NCBI RefSeq assembly: GCF_000334455.1
Contig: NZ_BANX01000019.1
Coordinates: forward strand, 1-64,000
Reading direction: 5' to 3'
DNA: 64,000 bases
DNA from: Gordonia soli NBRC 108243
Lineage (GTDB): Bacteria > Actinomycetota > Actinomycetes > Mycobacteriales > Mycobacteriaceae
Position numbers and translations under genes: made by a program. How positions within the stretch are numbered: position 1 is the stretch's first letter; every line of letters begins with the position of its first letter. Shown here one piece after another: positions 48,873 to 57,538 of the stretch. The notes below the pieces were generated by a model. That model saw only the letters and a program-made list of their open reading frames with translations. It had not been told where the DNA came from and did not search any database.

Positions 48873-50354
48873 TTACGTCGTCGGGCGCGATGCCTCGGCC
48901 GACGCGGGGGCGCCACCGCCGATCGTGTCGTCCGCTCGAACGGTCGCCGGCGTCGCACGGGCGTCGTCTGCGGCGACCTCATCGCACGCCGGGGCGTCGA
49001 CCACTGCCCGTCGTTCGCGGAGTTCGGTCACCGCGACGGCGACGATCGTCAGCGCCAACACCAGCGGGTAGCAACCGGAGTACAGGATCACCAGCAGGTG
49101 ATCCCACCATTGCGGATTCGGCCAGCGCGGCATCATGAAAAGCCCCAACGCGATCGCGTGGTCGGAGCCGAATCGCGGCCCGCTGAGATACCAGTGTTTG
49201 ACCCACGTGAACGACAGCACCACGATCAGCGCCGGGGTCAGCCAACGCCACCACGCCGACCGTCCGCGGGCGAGACCGCGGTAGGCGAAGTCGAAGGCGA
49301 TGACGAACAGCGGCACCAACCACACCCAGTGGTGGCCCCAGGAGAACGGTGAGACCGTGGCCCCGGTCATGCCGGTGATGGTGACGGCCAACAGCTCCCG
49401 TCCACGTCGGTGGCATGTCCAGGCCGCCCAGAGCCCGGCAGCCGCGGCGACGACGGCGATCGGCATCCACAGCCACGGCGGCGCCTCGTAGACCGGGATC
49501 CCCTTCAACGGTTCGGCGTATCGCCGGATATCGAAGTGGGCCAACAGCTGCGAGATGAAACCGTTGATCGACTGGTTCGCGGGTGAGTCGACGCGACCGA
49601 CGCGTGCTGCGCCGGTCGCGTACTGCGTCCAGTACTGACTCGCGTCGCCGCGGATGACCACCAACCCGATCACGATGGACAGCACGAAGGTCACCACCGC
49701 GGTGACCGCCGCCCGCCACCGCCGGGTCGCCAGCAGGTACAGCACGAAGAAACCGGGGGTGAGCTTGAGGCCGGCGGCGAGTCCCACACCGATGCCGCGC
49801 AGGCGGGAGTTGGGCCGGATCATGTCGAGCAGGACCAGGTCGACCAGCACCAAGAGCATCAGGAACACGTTGATCTGCCCGAGCCAGATGGTGGTGCGAA
49901 CCGGCTCGAGGGCGGTCGATGCCACCGTCAGGAACAGCGCGAACAACGCGACGCGTCGGTCCATGCGGTAGCCGAGACTGCGCAGGCTCAGCCCGATGGT
50001 GGCTGCGAGGGCGACGAAGGTGGCCGACCACCACACCAGACTCGCCGCGGTCTGCCCCATCGCTGCGAACGGCACGAACACCAGCGCCGACAGCGGCGGG
50101 TAGGTGAAGTCGAGCCCCCAGAGCACCGGGGCCGTGTAGAGCGGCCGGCCATCGATGATCGCCTGCCCTCCCGCCCGGTACACCCGGAGGTCGGTGAGGT
50201 TGCCGAACAGCGCGTAGAACGGGTTGTCGGGTGAGATGGCGGTGAGGTGCCAGATGACGACCGCGACCGCCGCGAGAGCTGCCGCCCCGACTGCCCACCA
50301 CTGCAGGATCGTCGTCCTCTCAGGACGATTCACGGTGGCGTCGGGGGTGGACAC
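48873..50354 (-). CDS. GT87-family alpha-mannosyltransferase-like integral membrane protein
   Basis: 493 residues with 10-12 predicted transmembrane helices, the polyprenyl-phosphate-mannose-dependent GT-C layout. The first external loop contains NLTDLRVYRAGGQAI, where the Asp-x-x-x-Tyr resembles the catalytic D of GT87 enzymes, followed by TYPPLSALVFVPFA. SPFSWGHHWVW is also typical of the family. Mycobacterial GT87 members (PimE and others) add alpha-1,2-mannose to PIM or lipoarabinomannan. Location near the pimA-patA-pgsA block supports a role in mannolipids, but the acceptor is unknown. Confidence 0.83.
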   Translation of the reverse strand: MSTPDATVNRPERTTILQWWAVGAAALAAVAVVIWHLTAISPDNPFYALFGNLTDLRVYRAGGQAIIDGRPLYTAPVLWGLDFTYPPLSALVFVPFAAMGQTAASLVWWSATFVALAATIGLSLRSLGYRMDRRVALFALFLTVASTALEPVRTTIWLGQINVFLMLLVLVDLVLLDMIRPNSRLRGIGVGLAAGLKLTPGFFVLYLLATRRWRAAVTAVVTFVLSIVIGLVVIRGDASQYWTQYATGAARVGRVDSPANQSINGFISQLLAHFDIRRYAEPLKGIPVYEAPPWLWMPIAVVAAAAGLWAAWTCHRRGRELLAVTITGMTGATVSPFSWGHHWVWLVPLFVIAFDFAYRGLARGRSAWWRWLTPALIVVLSFTWVKHWYLSGPRFGSDHAIALGLFMMPRWPNPQWWDHLLVILYSGCYPLVLALTIVAVAVTELRERRAVVDAPACDEVAADDARATPATVRADDTIGGGAPASAEASRPTT

Positions 50355-50389
50355 CCCAGGAGCCTAACGCCGCGGTCGGGACGTCGCCT

Positions 50390-50956
50390 TCAGGCGCGAC
50401 GGTAGATCTGGACGGTCACCCCGCTGGGGAACGCACGGCTATCGGCGAGAGTCAGCCGCATCGGTGTCTCGACCTCGGGGAACACACGGAATCCCGAACC
50501 GAGGATCAGCGGGAACACCGTGAGTCGCAGTTCGTCGACCAGGTCGGTCGCCAGCAGTTCGTGGACGAGGGTGCGACTGCCCGCCACCAGCAGGATGCCG
50601 TCGGTACGGTCACGGAGATCACGTACCGAGTCGGCGACCGGCCCCTCGAGCGCCGTCGAGTTGTTCCAGTCCAGTCGGGTCACTGTGTTGGTCACGACGT
50701 ACTTGGGGAAGGCGTTCATCTTGTCGGCGAACCCGATCTCGTCCTCGTAGTGCGGCCACGCGCCGGCGAAGGACTCGTAGGTCACGCGACCCAGCAGATG
50801 CGCCTCCGCCTCGAAGACTTCTTGTGCCTTGAAGGCCTCGACCTCGGGATCGGGATACTCGGTCACCCACCCCGTGTGCGGATAGCCGGGCTCGCCCCCG
50901 GGTGCCTCCATCACCCCGTCCAGCGAGACGAACTCGGTCACGACGATCCGGCCCAC
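50390..50956 (-). CDS. Dihydrofolate reductase-like (RibD C-terminal domain) protein
   Basis: 188 residues from a GTG at 50956 with GAGGAGGAG six bases upstream. IVVTEFVSLDGVMEAPGG, AHLLGRVTYESFAGAWP, LLVAGSRTLVHELLATDLVDELRLTVFPLILGSG read in order are the hallmarks of the RibD_C/DHFR-like reductase fold. The family includes NADPH-dependent reductases of unknown substrate. It is transcribed alone, divergent from the shikimate-dehydrogenase-like gene. Confidence 0.85.
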   Translation of the reverse strand: MGRIVVTEFVSLDGVMEAPGGEPGYPHTGWVTEYPDPEVEAFKAQEVFEAEAHLLGRVTYESFAGAWPHYEDEIGFADKMNAFPKYVVTNTVTRLDWNNSTALEGPVADSVRDLRDRTDGILLVAGSRTLVHELLATDLVDELRLTVFPLILGSGFRVFPEVETPMRLTLADSRAFPSGVTVQIYRRA

Positions 50957-51048
50957 GGCGTACTCCTCCTCAGCGCCGACTGTCGGCGACTCCAGCATGA
51001 TCGACTGCCACGGTCGACGGAACTCATCGCTGTGCGGCCGGACGGATC

Positions 51049-51054
51049 TAGATT
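51049..51054 (+). promoter_or_regulatory. Candidate -10 element giving a leaderless transcript
   Basis: TAGATT ends 6 bases before the ATG at 51061, and no Shine-Dalgarno is present. Transcription would start at or next to the A of the ATG. No good -35 is seen. Leaderless mRNAs are common in actinobacteria. Confidence 0.45.
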
Positions 51055-51060
51055 GGCGTC

Positions 51061-51873
51061 ATGCCGATCCTCAACAAAGACATGACCCTGTGCATCTCCC
51101 TGGCCGGACGTCCGTCCAATCTCGGCACCCGATTCCATAACTTCCTGTATGACGAACTCGGCCTGAACTTCGTCTACAAGGCGTTCACCACGGACGACAT
51201 CGCAGCGGCGATCGGAGGCGTGCGCGCACTCGGCATCCGAGGATGCTCGGTCTCGATGCCGTTCAAGGAAGCGGTGATCGACTTGGTCGACGAGATCGAG
51301 GGTTCCGCGGCAGCCATCGAGTCGGTCAACACCATCGTCAACGACAACGGCCGTCTGCGAGCGTCGAACACCGACTACGAGGCGGTGGCGACCTTGATCG
51401 CCGAGCACGGACTCGATCCCTTCGCTCCGGTGCTGGTGCGCGGATCGGGCGGGATGGCCAAGGCTGTCGTCGCAGCCTTCCGCGGCGCGGGCTTCGCCGA
51501 ACTGACGGTGGTCGCCCGCAATCGCGAGGCGGGCCGCACGTTGGCCGAGAAGTACGAATACCGGCACGTGCTCGACGATCCCGCGCCAGGCGCAGCGATC
51601 TTGGTCAACGTGACCCCGTTGGGTATGGCGGGAGCCGACGAGAACACCGTCGCATTCTCCGCAGAGCACATCGAGGCCGCCGAGGTGGTGTTCGACGTCG
51701 TGGCGTTCCCCGCCGAGACACCACTGATTCGCGCAGGCCGTGCGGCGAACACCCGGGTCATCACCGGCGCCGAGGTGATCGCCCTGCAGGCCGCGCGGCA
51801 GTTCGAGAAGTACACCGGCGTCGAGATCACGCGCGAACAGGTCGAGCGGGCGTCGGCGTTCTCGCGGAGCTGA
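51061..51873 (+). CDS. Shikimate 5-dehydrogenase-family protein
   Basis: 270 residues. The substrate-binding half keeps CSVSMPFKEAVIDLVDE with the catalytic Lys and SNTDYEAV with the Asn and Asp pair. The nucleotide-binding half has VRGSGGMAKAVVAAF in place of the usual GAGGAA loop. The reaction would be NAD(P)H reduction of 3-dehydroshikimate or a related quinate-type substrate. The main aroE in this lineage lies near mltG-ruvX, outside the window, so this is probably a paralogue with another substrate. It is the last chromosomal gene before the integrated element. Confidence 0.82.
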   Translation: MPILNKDMTLCISLAGRPSNLGTRFHNFLYDELGLNFVYKAFTTDDIAAAIGGVRALGIRGCSVSMPFKEAVIDLVDEIEGSAAAIESVNTIVNDNGRLRASNTDYEAVATLIAEHGLDPFAPVLVRGSGGMAKAVVAAFRGAGFAELTVVARNREAGRTLAEKYEYRHVLDDPAPGAAILVNVTPLGMAGADENTVAFSAEHIEAAEVVFDVVAFPAETPLIRAGRAANTRVITGAEVIALQAARQFEKYTGVEITREQVERASAFSRS

Positions 51874-51981
51874 GCTCGGAATTCGCGATGTCGGTCTGCG
51901 GAGTCTGTGCGCTCGCCGGCGGTCTCGAGTGGGTGAATCGCCGGCACGCGGCGCGATGCGCTCGGATGCATCAGAAAGAAG

Positions 51982-52008
51982 GGTGGTCCCGGCTGGGATC
52001 GAACCAGC
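51982..52008 (-). other. attL: 3' fragment of a tRNA gene
   Basis: Read on the reverse strand, GCTGG-TTCGATC-CCAGC (52008 to 51992) is a complete T arm. It is followed by CGGGACC (acceptor 3' strand), the discriminator A and CC. No matching GGTCCCG or anticodon arm follows on the other side, so the tRNA 5' part is missing. This is the expected footprint of integration into the 3' end of a tRNA gene, with the intact copy at the far end of the element. Isoacceptor not determined; tRNA-Val is a guess. The rest of the 307-bp gap 51874-52180 holds no gene, only a weak TTGACG hexamer at 52066-52071 ahead of the integrase. Confidence 0.8.
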
Positions 52009-52180
52009 CCCAGCGGGCAGTCTGAATCCACGCCCAACCAGCGTGAACAGGCCAGAAATAGCTACTTGACGTGCGGTTATGAGTATTGTGGTGAGTAAGG
52101 ATGGTTGAGGGCGGTTTGGTGTCACTATTGCCCGCTTGTTGCCCAACTGTCGCCCGCCGATGCACCCGAGGAGACCCGAC

Positions 52181-53347
52181 ATGGCCCGTAGCGCCGCCAG
52201 CAAGACACAGCCCCGCACCCGCCGCTCGTTCGGTCGGCTGCGCCAGCGGACCTCGGGGAGGTGGCAGGCGGGCTACCTCCACCACGGGACGATCCACAAC
52301 GCGCCCGCCACGTTCCCGACCAAGGACGCCGCGACGGCATGGCTGTCGACGGAGCAGGACCTCATCGACCTCGATCACCGCAACCCCGGCAAGGGCATCT
52401 GGACCCCGCCCGCCGACCGGGCCACCAAGGCGAAGGCGGCGGTGCTGACGTTGCGGGTCTACGCCGACCGATGGCTGGAACACCGCTCCCTGTCGCGGCG
52501 GACCCGGGAGAACTATCGCTACCACCTGGACCAGAACATCTTCCCGGTGCTCGGCGACGCGGTGCTGACCGAGATCACCACCGAGGACGTGCGCGCGTGG
52601 CACTCCGGCCTCGGTGAGGAGCACGCGACCCGCAACGCCCGGGCCTACGGGGTGCTGACGGCGGTGCTCAACACCGCAGTCGACGATGGGCTGATCGACC
52701 GCTCCCCCGCACGTATCAAGGGTGCGTCGGCGGTCAAGCGCACCAAGCGCGACGTGGTGCTGCTGGAGGCCCCCGAGCTGACCGCGCTCGCCGATGCCAT
52801 GCCGGAGACGTTGCAGCTCACCGTCCTCCTGGCCGGGTGGTGCGGGATGCGGCGCGGCGAGGTGTTCGCCCTCACCCGTGCCGACATCGGCCCCGAGGCT
52901 GCCACCGTGCGGATCAACAAGGCGGTGACCTACCGGGAGCGCAAGTACGTGTGCGGCCCGCCCAAGACCCGCGAGTCGAACCGGACCGTCACCGTGCCGC
53001 CGCACCTGCGCCCGGTCGTCACCGCGCACCTAGCCGAGCACGTCGGCAAGGCCAGGACCGCGCTGCTGTTCCCCGATCCCGGATCGGGGTCCTACTACGC
53101 CGAGGGTCGGTTCAGGGTCCCGTTCTTCGCTGCCCGCGACGCCATCGGCAAGCCCGAGCTGCATTTCCACGACCTGCGGCACTTCGGCGGTGTGATGGCT
53201 GCGCTGACCGGCGCGACGACCCGGGAGGTCATGGACCGACTCGGGCACACGACGTCGACGGCGGCGATGCGCTACCAGCACGTCGCGGCGGGCCGTGCGG
53301 ATGCGCTCGCCGACAAGCTCTCGGCGCTAGCCGGTGGCGCTGTCTGA
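52181..53347 (+). CDS. int: Tyrosine recombinase (phage-type integrase)
   Basis: 388 residues from an ATG at 52181 with GAGGAG eight bases upstream. The N-terminal arm-binding region (GRLRQRTSGRWQAGYLHHG) is followed by a core-binding domain (LTLRVYADRWLEHRSLSRRT). The catalytic domain has Arg224 in CGMRRGEVFAL, Lys262, His330 and Arg333 in HFHDLRHFGG, His356 in LGHTTST and the nucleophile Tyr365 in MRYQHV. All six active-site positions are present. Its location just inside the tRNA fragment fits a tRNA-directed integrase. Confidence 0.95.
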   Translation: MARSAASKTQPRTRRSFGRLRQRTSGRWQAGYLHHGTIHNAPATFPTKDAATAWLSTEQDLIDLDHRNPGKGIWTPPADRATKAKAAVLTLRVYADRWLEHRSLSRRTRENYRYHLDQNIFPVLGDAVLTEITTEDVRAWHSGLGEEHATRNARAYGVLTAVLNTAVDDGLIDRSPARIKGASAVKRTKRDVVLLEAPELTALADAMPETLQLTVLLAGWCGMRRGEVFALTRADIGPEAATVRINKAVTYRERKYVCGPPKTRESNRTVTVPPHLRPVVTAHLAEHVGKARTALLFPDPGSGSYYAEGRFRVPFFAARDAIGKPELHFHDLRHFGGVMAALTGATTREVMDRLGHTTSTAAMRYQHVAAGRADALADKLSALAGGAV

Positions 53348-53401
53348 TCCCTCACCTCCGGACTCAGTCGCGGCGCCACCATCTGAATCCTCAACGAGTA
53401 G

Positions 53402-54787
53402 TCAGCGCCGCATCGTGTACGTGATGGTCTTGTGTTCCCACCCGTCTTCCCAAGAAAAATAGACCGTTTTGCCGACTCCCTCGAACTCCCAGCGCATGAA
53501 GCTGGGACGTTGTATCGACCCTCGAATTGGGTTCTCGGGCGCGCTGAACGCTTCCAGTTCCCGTCCTTGGTTGTACAGAGTGATCCCGAATTCGACCCCA
53601 GCGAGTCGGACCGTGCCTCCGCAGATCGCGTTAGTTCCGTTGGCCAGGAACGGCTGCGCTGACCACCAGTCGGAAAGTATCGGCTCTGGGTTCCTAAAGG
53701 GGTCGAACGTAAGCGGGCTATCCACCTGACTCGCTACGCACATTCCCCATGTCTCCGGCCACTCGGCACGTCCAAGCAAGATGTCGACTGCCTCTGGAGG
53801 TATCGGCGTAGACACACGGCCACCGTTTCCTGTGAAAGCGTTCGCGGCGGCATGATTCAACAGAAGCTTCAACGCCCACCGCTGGAAATCGTCGCCTGAG
53901 ATGTGCACCTCAGCCTCGTCTCCCCACGCGCCTGCTCCCCCGCGCCACTCAAGCGCGATGTCTCGAATGAATCGTGCAAAGCTGATGGCGGCGTCGTCCG
54001 CAGGGTGAAGTCCGTGATTGTGGCTGGTGCAGAGCACATTGGCGACGAACTTCTTGGGCTTGACGGGCCGTACGATCCCGGCTCCGTGGTTGTGCTGGAT
54101 TGTCGCGTTCGGGTCATCGAAGGTGAAGAGCTTGATGAGGCCGTGGGACACGTAGTGCTCACCCGAGATCGTGGCCGAGCAGCCCCCACGAGTATTCACG
54201 TAGCAGCGAGGGTGGCGATATTCCGGATCGCCCTCTTGGAACAGCTCAATGATCTCGAACACCTGCTCCGGCGGATACAGCCCTCCATCTACGCGTGCGG
54301 GTTGGCTCGGCGTCTCCCCGATTCTCACCGTGACGACTGCGCCTGGCCGCGTTGCGCGGTTCGGAATCTGGTGAATCTCGATGATCTGCGCGGGAACATT
54401 GAACTTGCCGTCGTCCGAATGCGCCCCGATGAAGAGGCCTAGGTGGTCGCCTGTCAGATCCTTAGCAGCAATTTCGTACTGCGACACAACTCCGCGAGAC
54501 ACGTCGCCACCGATCAGATCGACGCTGCGAAGCGTAGGTTCTCGTTCTTCCAGGGCTTCGTCGTCCGGCGCATTGAAGCACCCGATGACGCCAGACAGAC
54601 GATAAACCCATGTCCGGCGCGCATTGCCCTCGGGGACACCAATGAAGCGGGCGATTGGACCGTGCTCGTGCTCGAGAACCCAGTCGATCTCGTCCACCGT
54701 CAGCGGCTTAGTGGCACGATCCTTGAAGATCGTGTCGCCGACACGTACAGCCAGAACCGGTATAGCGATAGGCGAGTCTGAAGGCAT
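53402..54787 (-). CDS. Unknown cargo protein with HNH-like/treble-clef zinc motif
   Basis: 461 residues from an ATG at 54787. I do not recognise the full protein. Near the middle are C195-x7-C203, then T-I-S-G-E-H (Glu210-His211), and later L-C253-x2-H256-N257-x2-L with Asp264. This spacing resembles HNH or treble-clef zinc domains of uncharacterised bacterial proteins (C...C...EH, then CxxHN). About 180 residues before it and 200 after it have no named domain. The gene faces the integrase convergently across 54 bp, and its codons are visibly richer in A/T than its neighbours, suggesting later acquisition. A defence or other accessory role is inference from position only. Confidence 0.6.
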   Translation of the reverse strand: MPSDSPIAIPVLAVRVGDTIFKDRATKPLTVDEIDWVLEHEHGPIARFIGVPEGNARRTWVYRLSGVIGCFNAPDDEALEEREPTLRSVDLIGGDVSRGVVSQYEIAAKDLTGDHLGLFIGAHSDDGKFNVPAQIIEIHQIPNRATRPGAVVTVRIGETPSQPARVDGGLYPPEQVFEIIELFQEGDPEYRHPRCYVNTRGGCSATISGEHYVSHGLIKLFTFDDPNATIQHNHGAGIVRPVKPKKFVANVLCTSHNHGLHPADDAAISFARFIRDIALEWRGGAGAWGDEAEVHISGDDFQRWALKLLLNHAAANAFTGNGGRVSTPIPPEAVDILLGRAEWPETWGMCVASQVDSPLTFDPFRNPEPILSDWWSAQPFLANGTNAICGGTVRLAGVEFGITLYNQGRELEAFSAPENPIRGSIQRPSFMRWEFEGVGKTVYFSWEDGWEHKTITYTMRR

Positions 54788-54859
54788 GCCGAACCTTACA
54801 CCCCCGGCTCTAACCACCTCGGGACTCCTCAACCGGATGTGTCAAGCGGCATTTCGTTC

Positions 54860-56401
54860 TCAGCGTCGGGACGCTCGACCCTTCTCGGTCAGGGAGAACT
54901 GTGTGGTCGTGCCCGTGCCGTACTCGTGTTTGCGGCTGCGAATGTCCCCCTTGACGGTCAGCCTGTGGATCGCCGGTTCGATGTGAACCCGGCTGCTACT
55001 GGTGATGACCTTCCTGATCGCGTTGATCGTCATCCAGTCACCGTCGGCGGGCAGCATCTCGCGGATACGGTCGGCGACCTTGCGCACCTGGCGCTCAGCA
55101 CGCACCTCGTCGGCGGCGGCCTGGCGCACACCGTCGAGCTGCCCACGGCTTACCGACTCGCGCTCCGCAGTGGCCGACGATGCTGCGGCGACGTACGCCA
55201 TAGCGGCGGTTGACACCGTCATGAGGCACTCGGCGCGCTGCCAGTCTTCGACTCCGACGTAGGTGCGCCCGTGAATCACCGCGAACGCGGTGGCCACCTT
55301 GAGCTGACACAGGAGCCGGTGACCGGCGAGCGGGTCGTCGGACCTGCCGAACATGTCGGCGTCCTTGGCGGCGTCTACCGCGATGACCGCTTCAGCGATG
55401 GTCGTACCCACACCAATCGGCACCAGCGGCACGTCGAGGTTGTCACCGCCGTCATCGGGCACCGCGAACGGATCGATGCCGAAGTCGGGCAGGACCAACG
55501 CCCGGGGCGCGGTCTCGGCACGATCCGTGCGCACTACCCCGTCACGCACCGGTGCCCACAGAAACCGTTGCGGCAACCCGTCAGTAGTGGCCTGGTCGTT
55601 CAGCAGGATCGCACCGTTGTCGGGCTGCACACCAGCGGACAGACACAGCCGGTAGGAGTGCATCGGGAGGATCACGCGCCGTTCCTTGTCGGCGTTGGCG
55701 AATCCCAGCTCCTCGCCCATCGATGCCTTGAGCAATTCGGGAACCAATGTTGTTCCGCTGCGGGCGGTGAGCGAACTCAGCGTGGCAATATCGCGGACTC
55801 CAAACAGTCCAACCCGCTCGTGAAACTCGACGCGGTAACGGCCCGTCACGGGGTCGGTTCCGGCCTTGGCGTAAGTGCGGTTGATTCCTTCGCCGGTGCC
55901 GATAGGCAGCATCGGTTGGCGCGGCAGCAGATGCTCAGAATCGCCGGCGCCGATGCGGATATCGAACGCCTCGGCTGCCGCCTTGTCCGCAGATCCCTTC
56001 CCGCCGCCGGAAACCCCAATGAGCGCCAGGAACGTGTTGATCGATACCTCGCTCCCAATGATGGCGGGCAGCACGACGTTGTGGGGCAGGGCAAGCACTA
56101 CTCGCATCAGCACCCCGCTCAGAACGGCCCACCGTCCGACGTGGCGAGCGTCGGCGAACGCCGCGACGTGCGTGAGCTGCGGGCTGGAGTCGAACAGGTC
56201 GGACGCCTCCAAAGTTGCCCGCCGGAGCCGGTCCTCGGCGTCGCGCGCTGCACACTCGGTCACGCGCTCATTTTCGACGGAGCTCTGCACGCTCTGCTTC
56301 ACTGCGGCGATGGCCAAACGGTTCTCGCGTGCCCGCTCATCATCGCGGCTGTTCACGCTCCCGTCGGTCCCGTTCTCGGTGATACTCTGTGCGTGGGCCA
56401 A
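54860..56401 (-). CDS. DUF3987-type replication ATPase/helicase of the mobile element
   Basis: 513 residues. A P-loop-like GVSGGGKGSADKA (Gly where Ser/Thr is usual after the Lys) follows LPAIIGSEVSINTFLALI. This text recalls DUF3987 proteins that serve as Rep/primase-helicases in phages, satellites and integrative elements. GVRDIATLSSLTARSGTTLVPELL and RLCLSAGVQPDNG are further parts of the ATPase core. The last ~80 residues (DGDWMTINAIRKVI, IHRLTVKGDIRSR) form a winged-helix domain likely to bind DNA. The start is probably the TTG at 56401. The iteron region lies 0.7 kb upstream. Confidence 0.7.
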   Translation of the reverse strand: MAHAQSITENGTDGSVNSRDDERARENRLAIAAVKQSVQSSVENERVTECAARDAEDRLRRATLEASDLFDSSPQLTHVAAFADARHVGRWAVLSGVLMRVVLALPHNVVLPAIIGSEVSINTFLALIGVSGGGKGSADKAAAEAFDIRIGAGDSEHLLPRQPMLPIGTGEGINRTYAKAGTDPVTGRYRVEFHERVGLFGVRDIATLSSLTARSGTTLVPELLKASMGEELGFANADKERRVILPMHSYRLCLSAGVQPDNGAILLNDQATTDGLPQRFLWAPVRDGVVRTDRAETAPRALVLPDFGIDPFAVPDDGGDNLDVPLVPIGVGTTIAEAVIAVDAAKDADMFGRSDDPLAGHRLLCQLKVATAFAVIHGRTYVGVEDWQRAECLMTVSTAAMAYVAAASSATAERESVSRGQLDGVRQAAADEVRAERQVRKVADRIREMLPADGDWMTINAIRKVITSSSRVHIEPAIHRLTVKGDIRSRKHEYGTGTTTQFSLTEKGRASRR

Positions 56402-56523
56402 TTCCTCGGGTCCAATCTGATTCTGGTGAGGCGGCGCGGAGTGGGTACCGCGCCGCTTCGCTGTTTTCGCTGACAGGTCCGCTCAATGCCGGGTGTGGAT
56501 ATTCACGAGCGGGCTGGCAGCGA

Positions 56524-56757
56524 TCACGCGCCAGCGGAATTGGTCCCGTAGACCTCGATGGGGATCATGGCGCTGAACATCGCGTCCACGTCGGAGACCT
56601 TGAGCCTGATGTGGGACTTCGGCTTGTTCGAGAGCCGGTAAGCGGGCAGACGGCCCTCGCTGATCAGCTCGCGCAGCGTCCAGGTGGAGTAGCCGGTGCG
56701 CTTGGCGGCCTGCGGGATGCTCTCCCACTGCTCGCCTGCAGATGTGGTGGGTGCCAC
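56524..56757 (-). CDS. Excisionase/AlpA-like small HTH protein
   Basis: 77 residues from a GTG at 56757 with GAGAGG upstream. ESIPQAAKRTGYSTWTLRELI, then SEGRLPAYRLSNKP, is the winged HTH of the MerR/excisionase superfamily (HTH_17). It lies upstream of the replication ATPase on the same strand, as AlpA/Xis-type regulators do in satellites and prophages. It probably acts as recombination directionality factor or as an activator of excision and replication. Confidence 0.8.
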   Translation of the reverse strand: MAPTTSAGEQWESIPQAAKRTGYSTWTLRELISEGRLPAYRLSNKPKSHIRLKVSDVDAMFSAMIPIEVYGTNSAGA

Positions 56758-57538
56758 GGTGTTTCCTCTCCCTCGTTCCAATCTGAGGGGTGTGCTCCCG
56801 TGCGCGGGTGACCCGCTGTCGACGACATTACGGGATGGGGACGGTCGCGGCAAGCTTCCGGATTCCGCGAGATTCGTTGGGGCATAGATAATTCCGCCTT
56901 TGTCGGGGTTGTTATCGAGGCTGCCCCGAAGTTAGGTACGAAGTAGGTACCCCGGGCCGACACGCGGCCAGTCGCCGACCTGGGGCTGCGTGTCGGGCAA
57001 CTAGGTCGACGTCGGCTACACACAGCCCCAGGCCAACGTCGCGGATCAGCTCCAGGGGTGGCAAGGGTGGCAAGGGTGGCAGGGGTGTGGCGCGCCCGCC
57101 ACACGCAAAATCCCAGGTCAAGGCAAGGGTGGCAGGGGTGGCAGGGGTGGCGGATACCCACGCCCCAACTCCCACCCTCTAATGAGGAAAAGACTGAAAA
57201 GGTCGTTTCACGTCATATAGAGACGAGTTTGAGTAACCACATAGGTGCGCGGGAGTGTTGCCACCCCTGCCACCCCTGCCACCCCTCCGCTGACCTGCGA
57301 GAACAGTGCGCCACACCTTCGCCACCCCTCCGCCACGGTTGCCACCCCTCACCGAGGCGTTCGCCACCCACGTCCGTGCCGCACGACGAGGACGGTCGTG
57401 CTGATCAGCGGATGCCCGACCTCCTCGTCGGGCTGGATGCCGTGGGCGTCGGTGTGACCGAATCCGACCGTGCCCCAACGCATAACACCGAACTTTGGCA
57501 CTGTTGTGGATGCACCGAACGTTGACAGACTGTTGACG
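56758..57538. other. Non-coding region with two inverted iteron sets flanking an A/T-rich core (candidate replication origin)
   Basis: Left set: GGGTGGCA at 57056, 57065, 57074, then 57127, 57136 and GGGTGGC at 57145, each group with exact 9-bp period. Right set, in reverse orientation: TGCCACCC at 57259, 57268 and 57277 with 9-bp period, then GCCACCC copies near 57321, 57341 and 57363. Between them, about 57179-57245 is strikingly A/T-rich. Genes diverge from this region. Iterons around an A/T-rich unwinding segment near a Rep gene is the layout of satellite and plasmid origins. The first ~300 bases (56758-57050) show nothing else definite. Confidence 0.65.

Noticed and set aside
51982-52060. 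Complete tRNA gene
   Set aside because: Only the T arm and acceptor 3' strand exist; no anticodon arm or 5' acceptor strand follows.
52101-52448. Alternative start and frame ahead of the integrase (GTAAGGATGG)
   Set aside because: It runs in another frame through the integrase gene and has no recognisable domain.
57056-57369. CRISPR-like array
   Set aside because: Repeats are 8-9 bp with no spacers of constant length and no cas genes.
57058-57525. Open frame coding WQGWQGW and CHPCHPCHP repeats
   Set aside because: The peptide repeats are only the translation of the 9-bp DNA iterons; the real signal is in the DNA.
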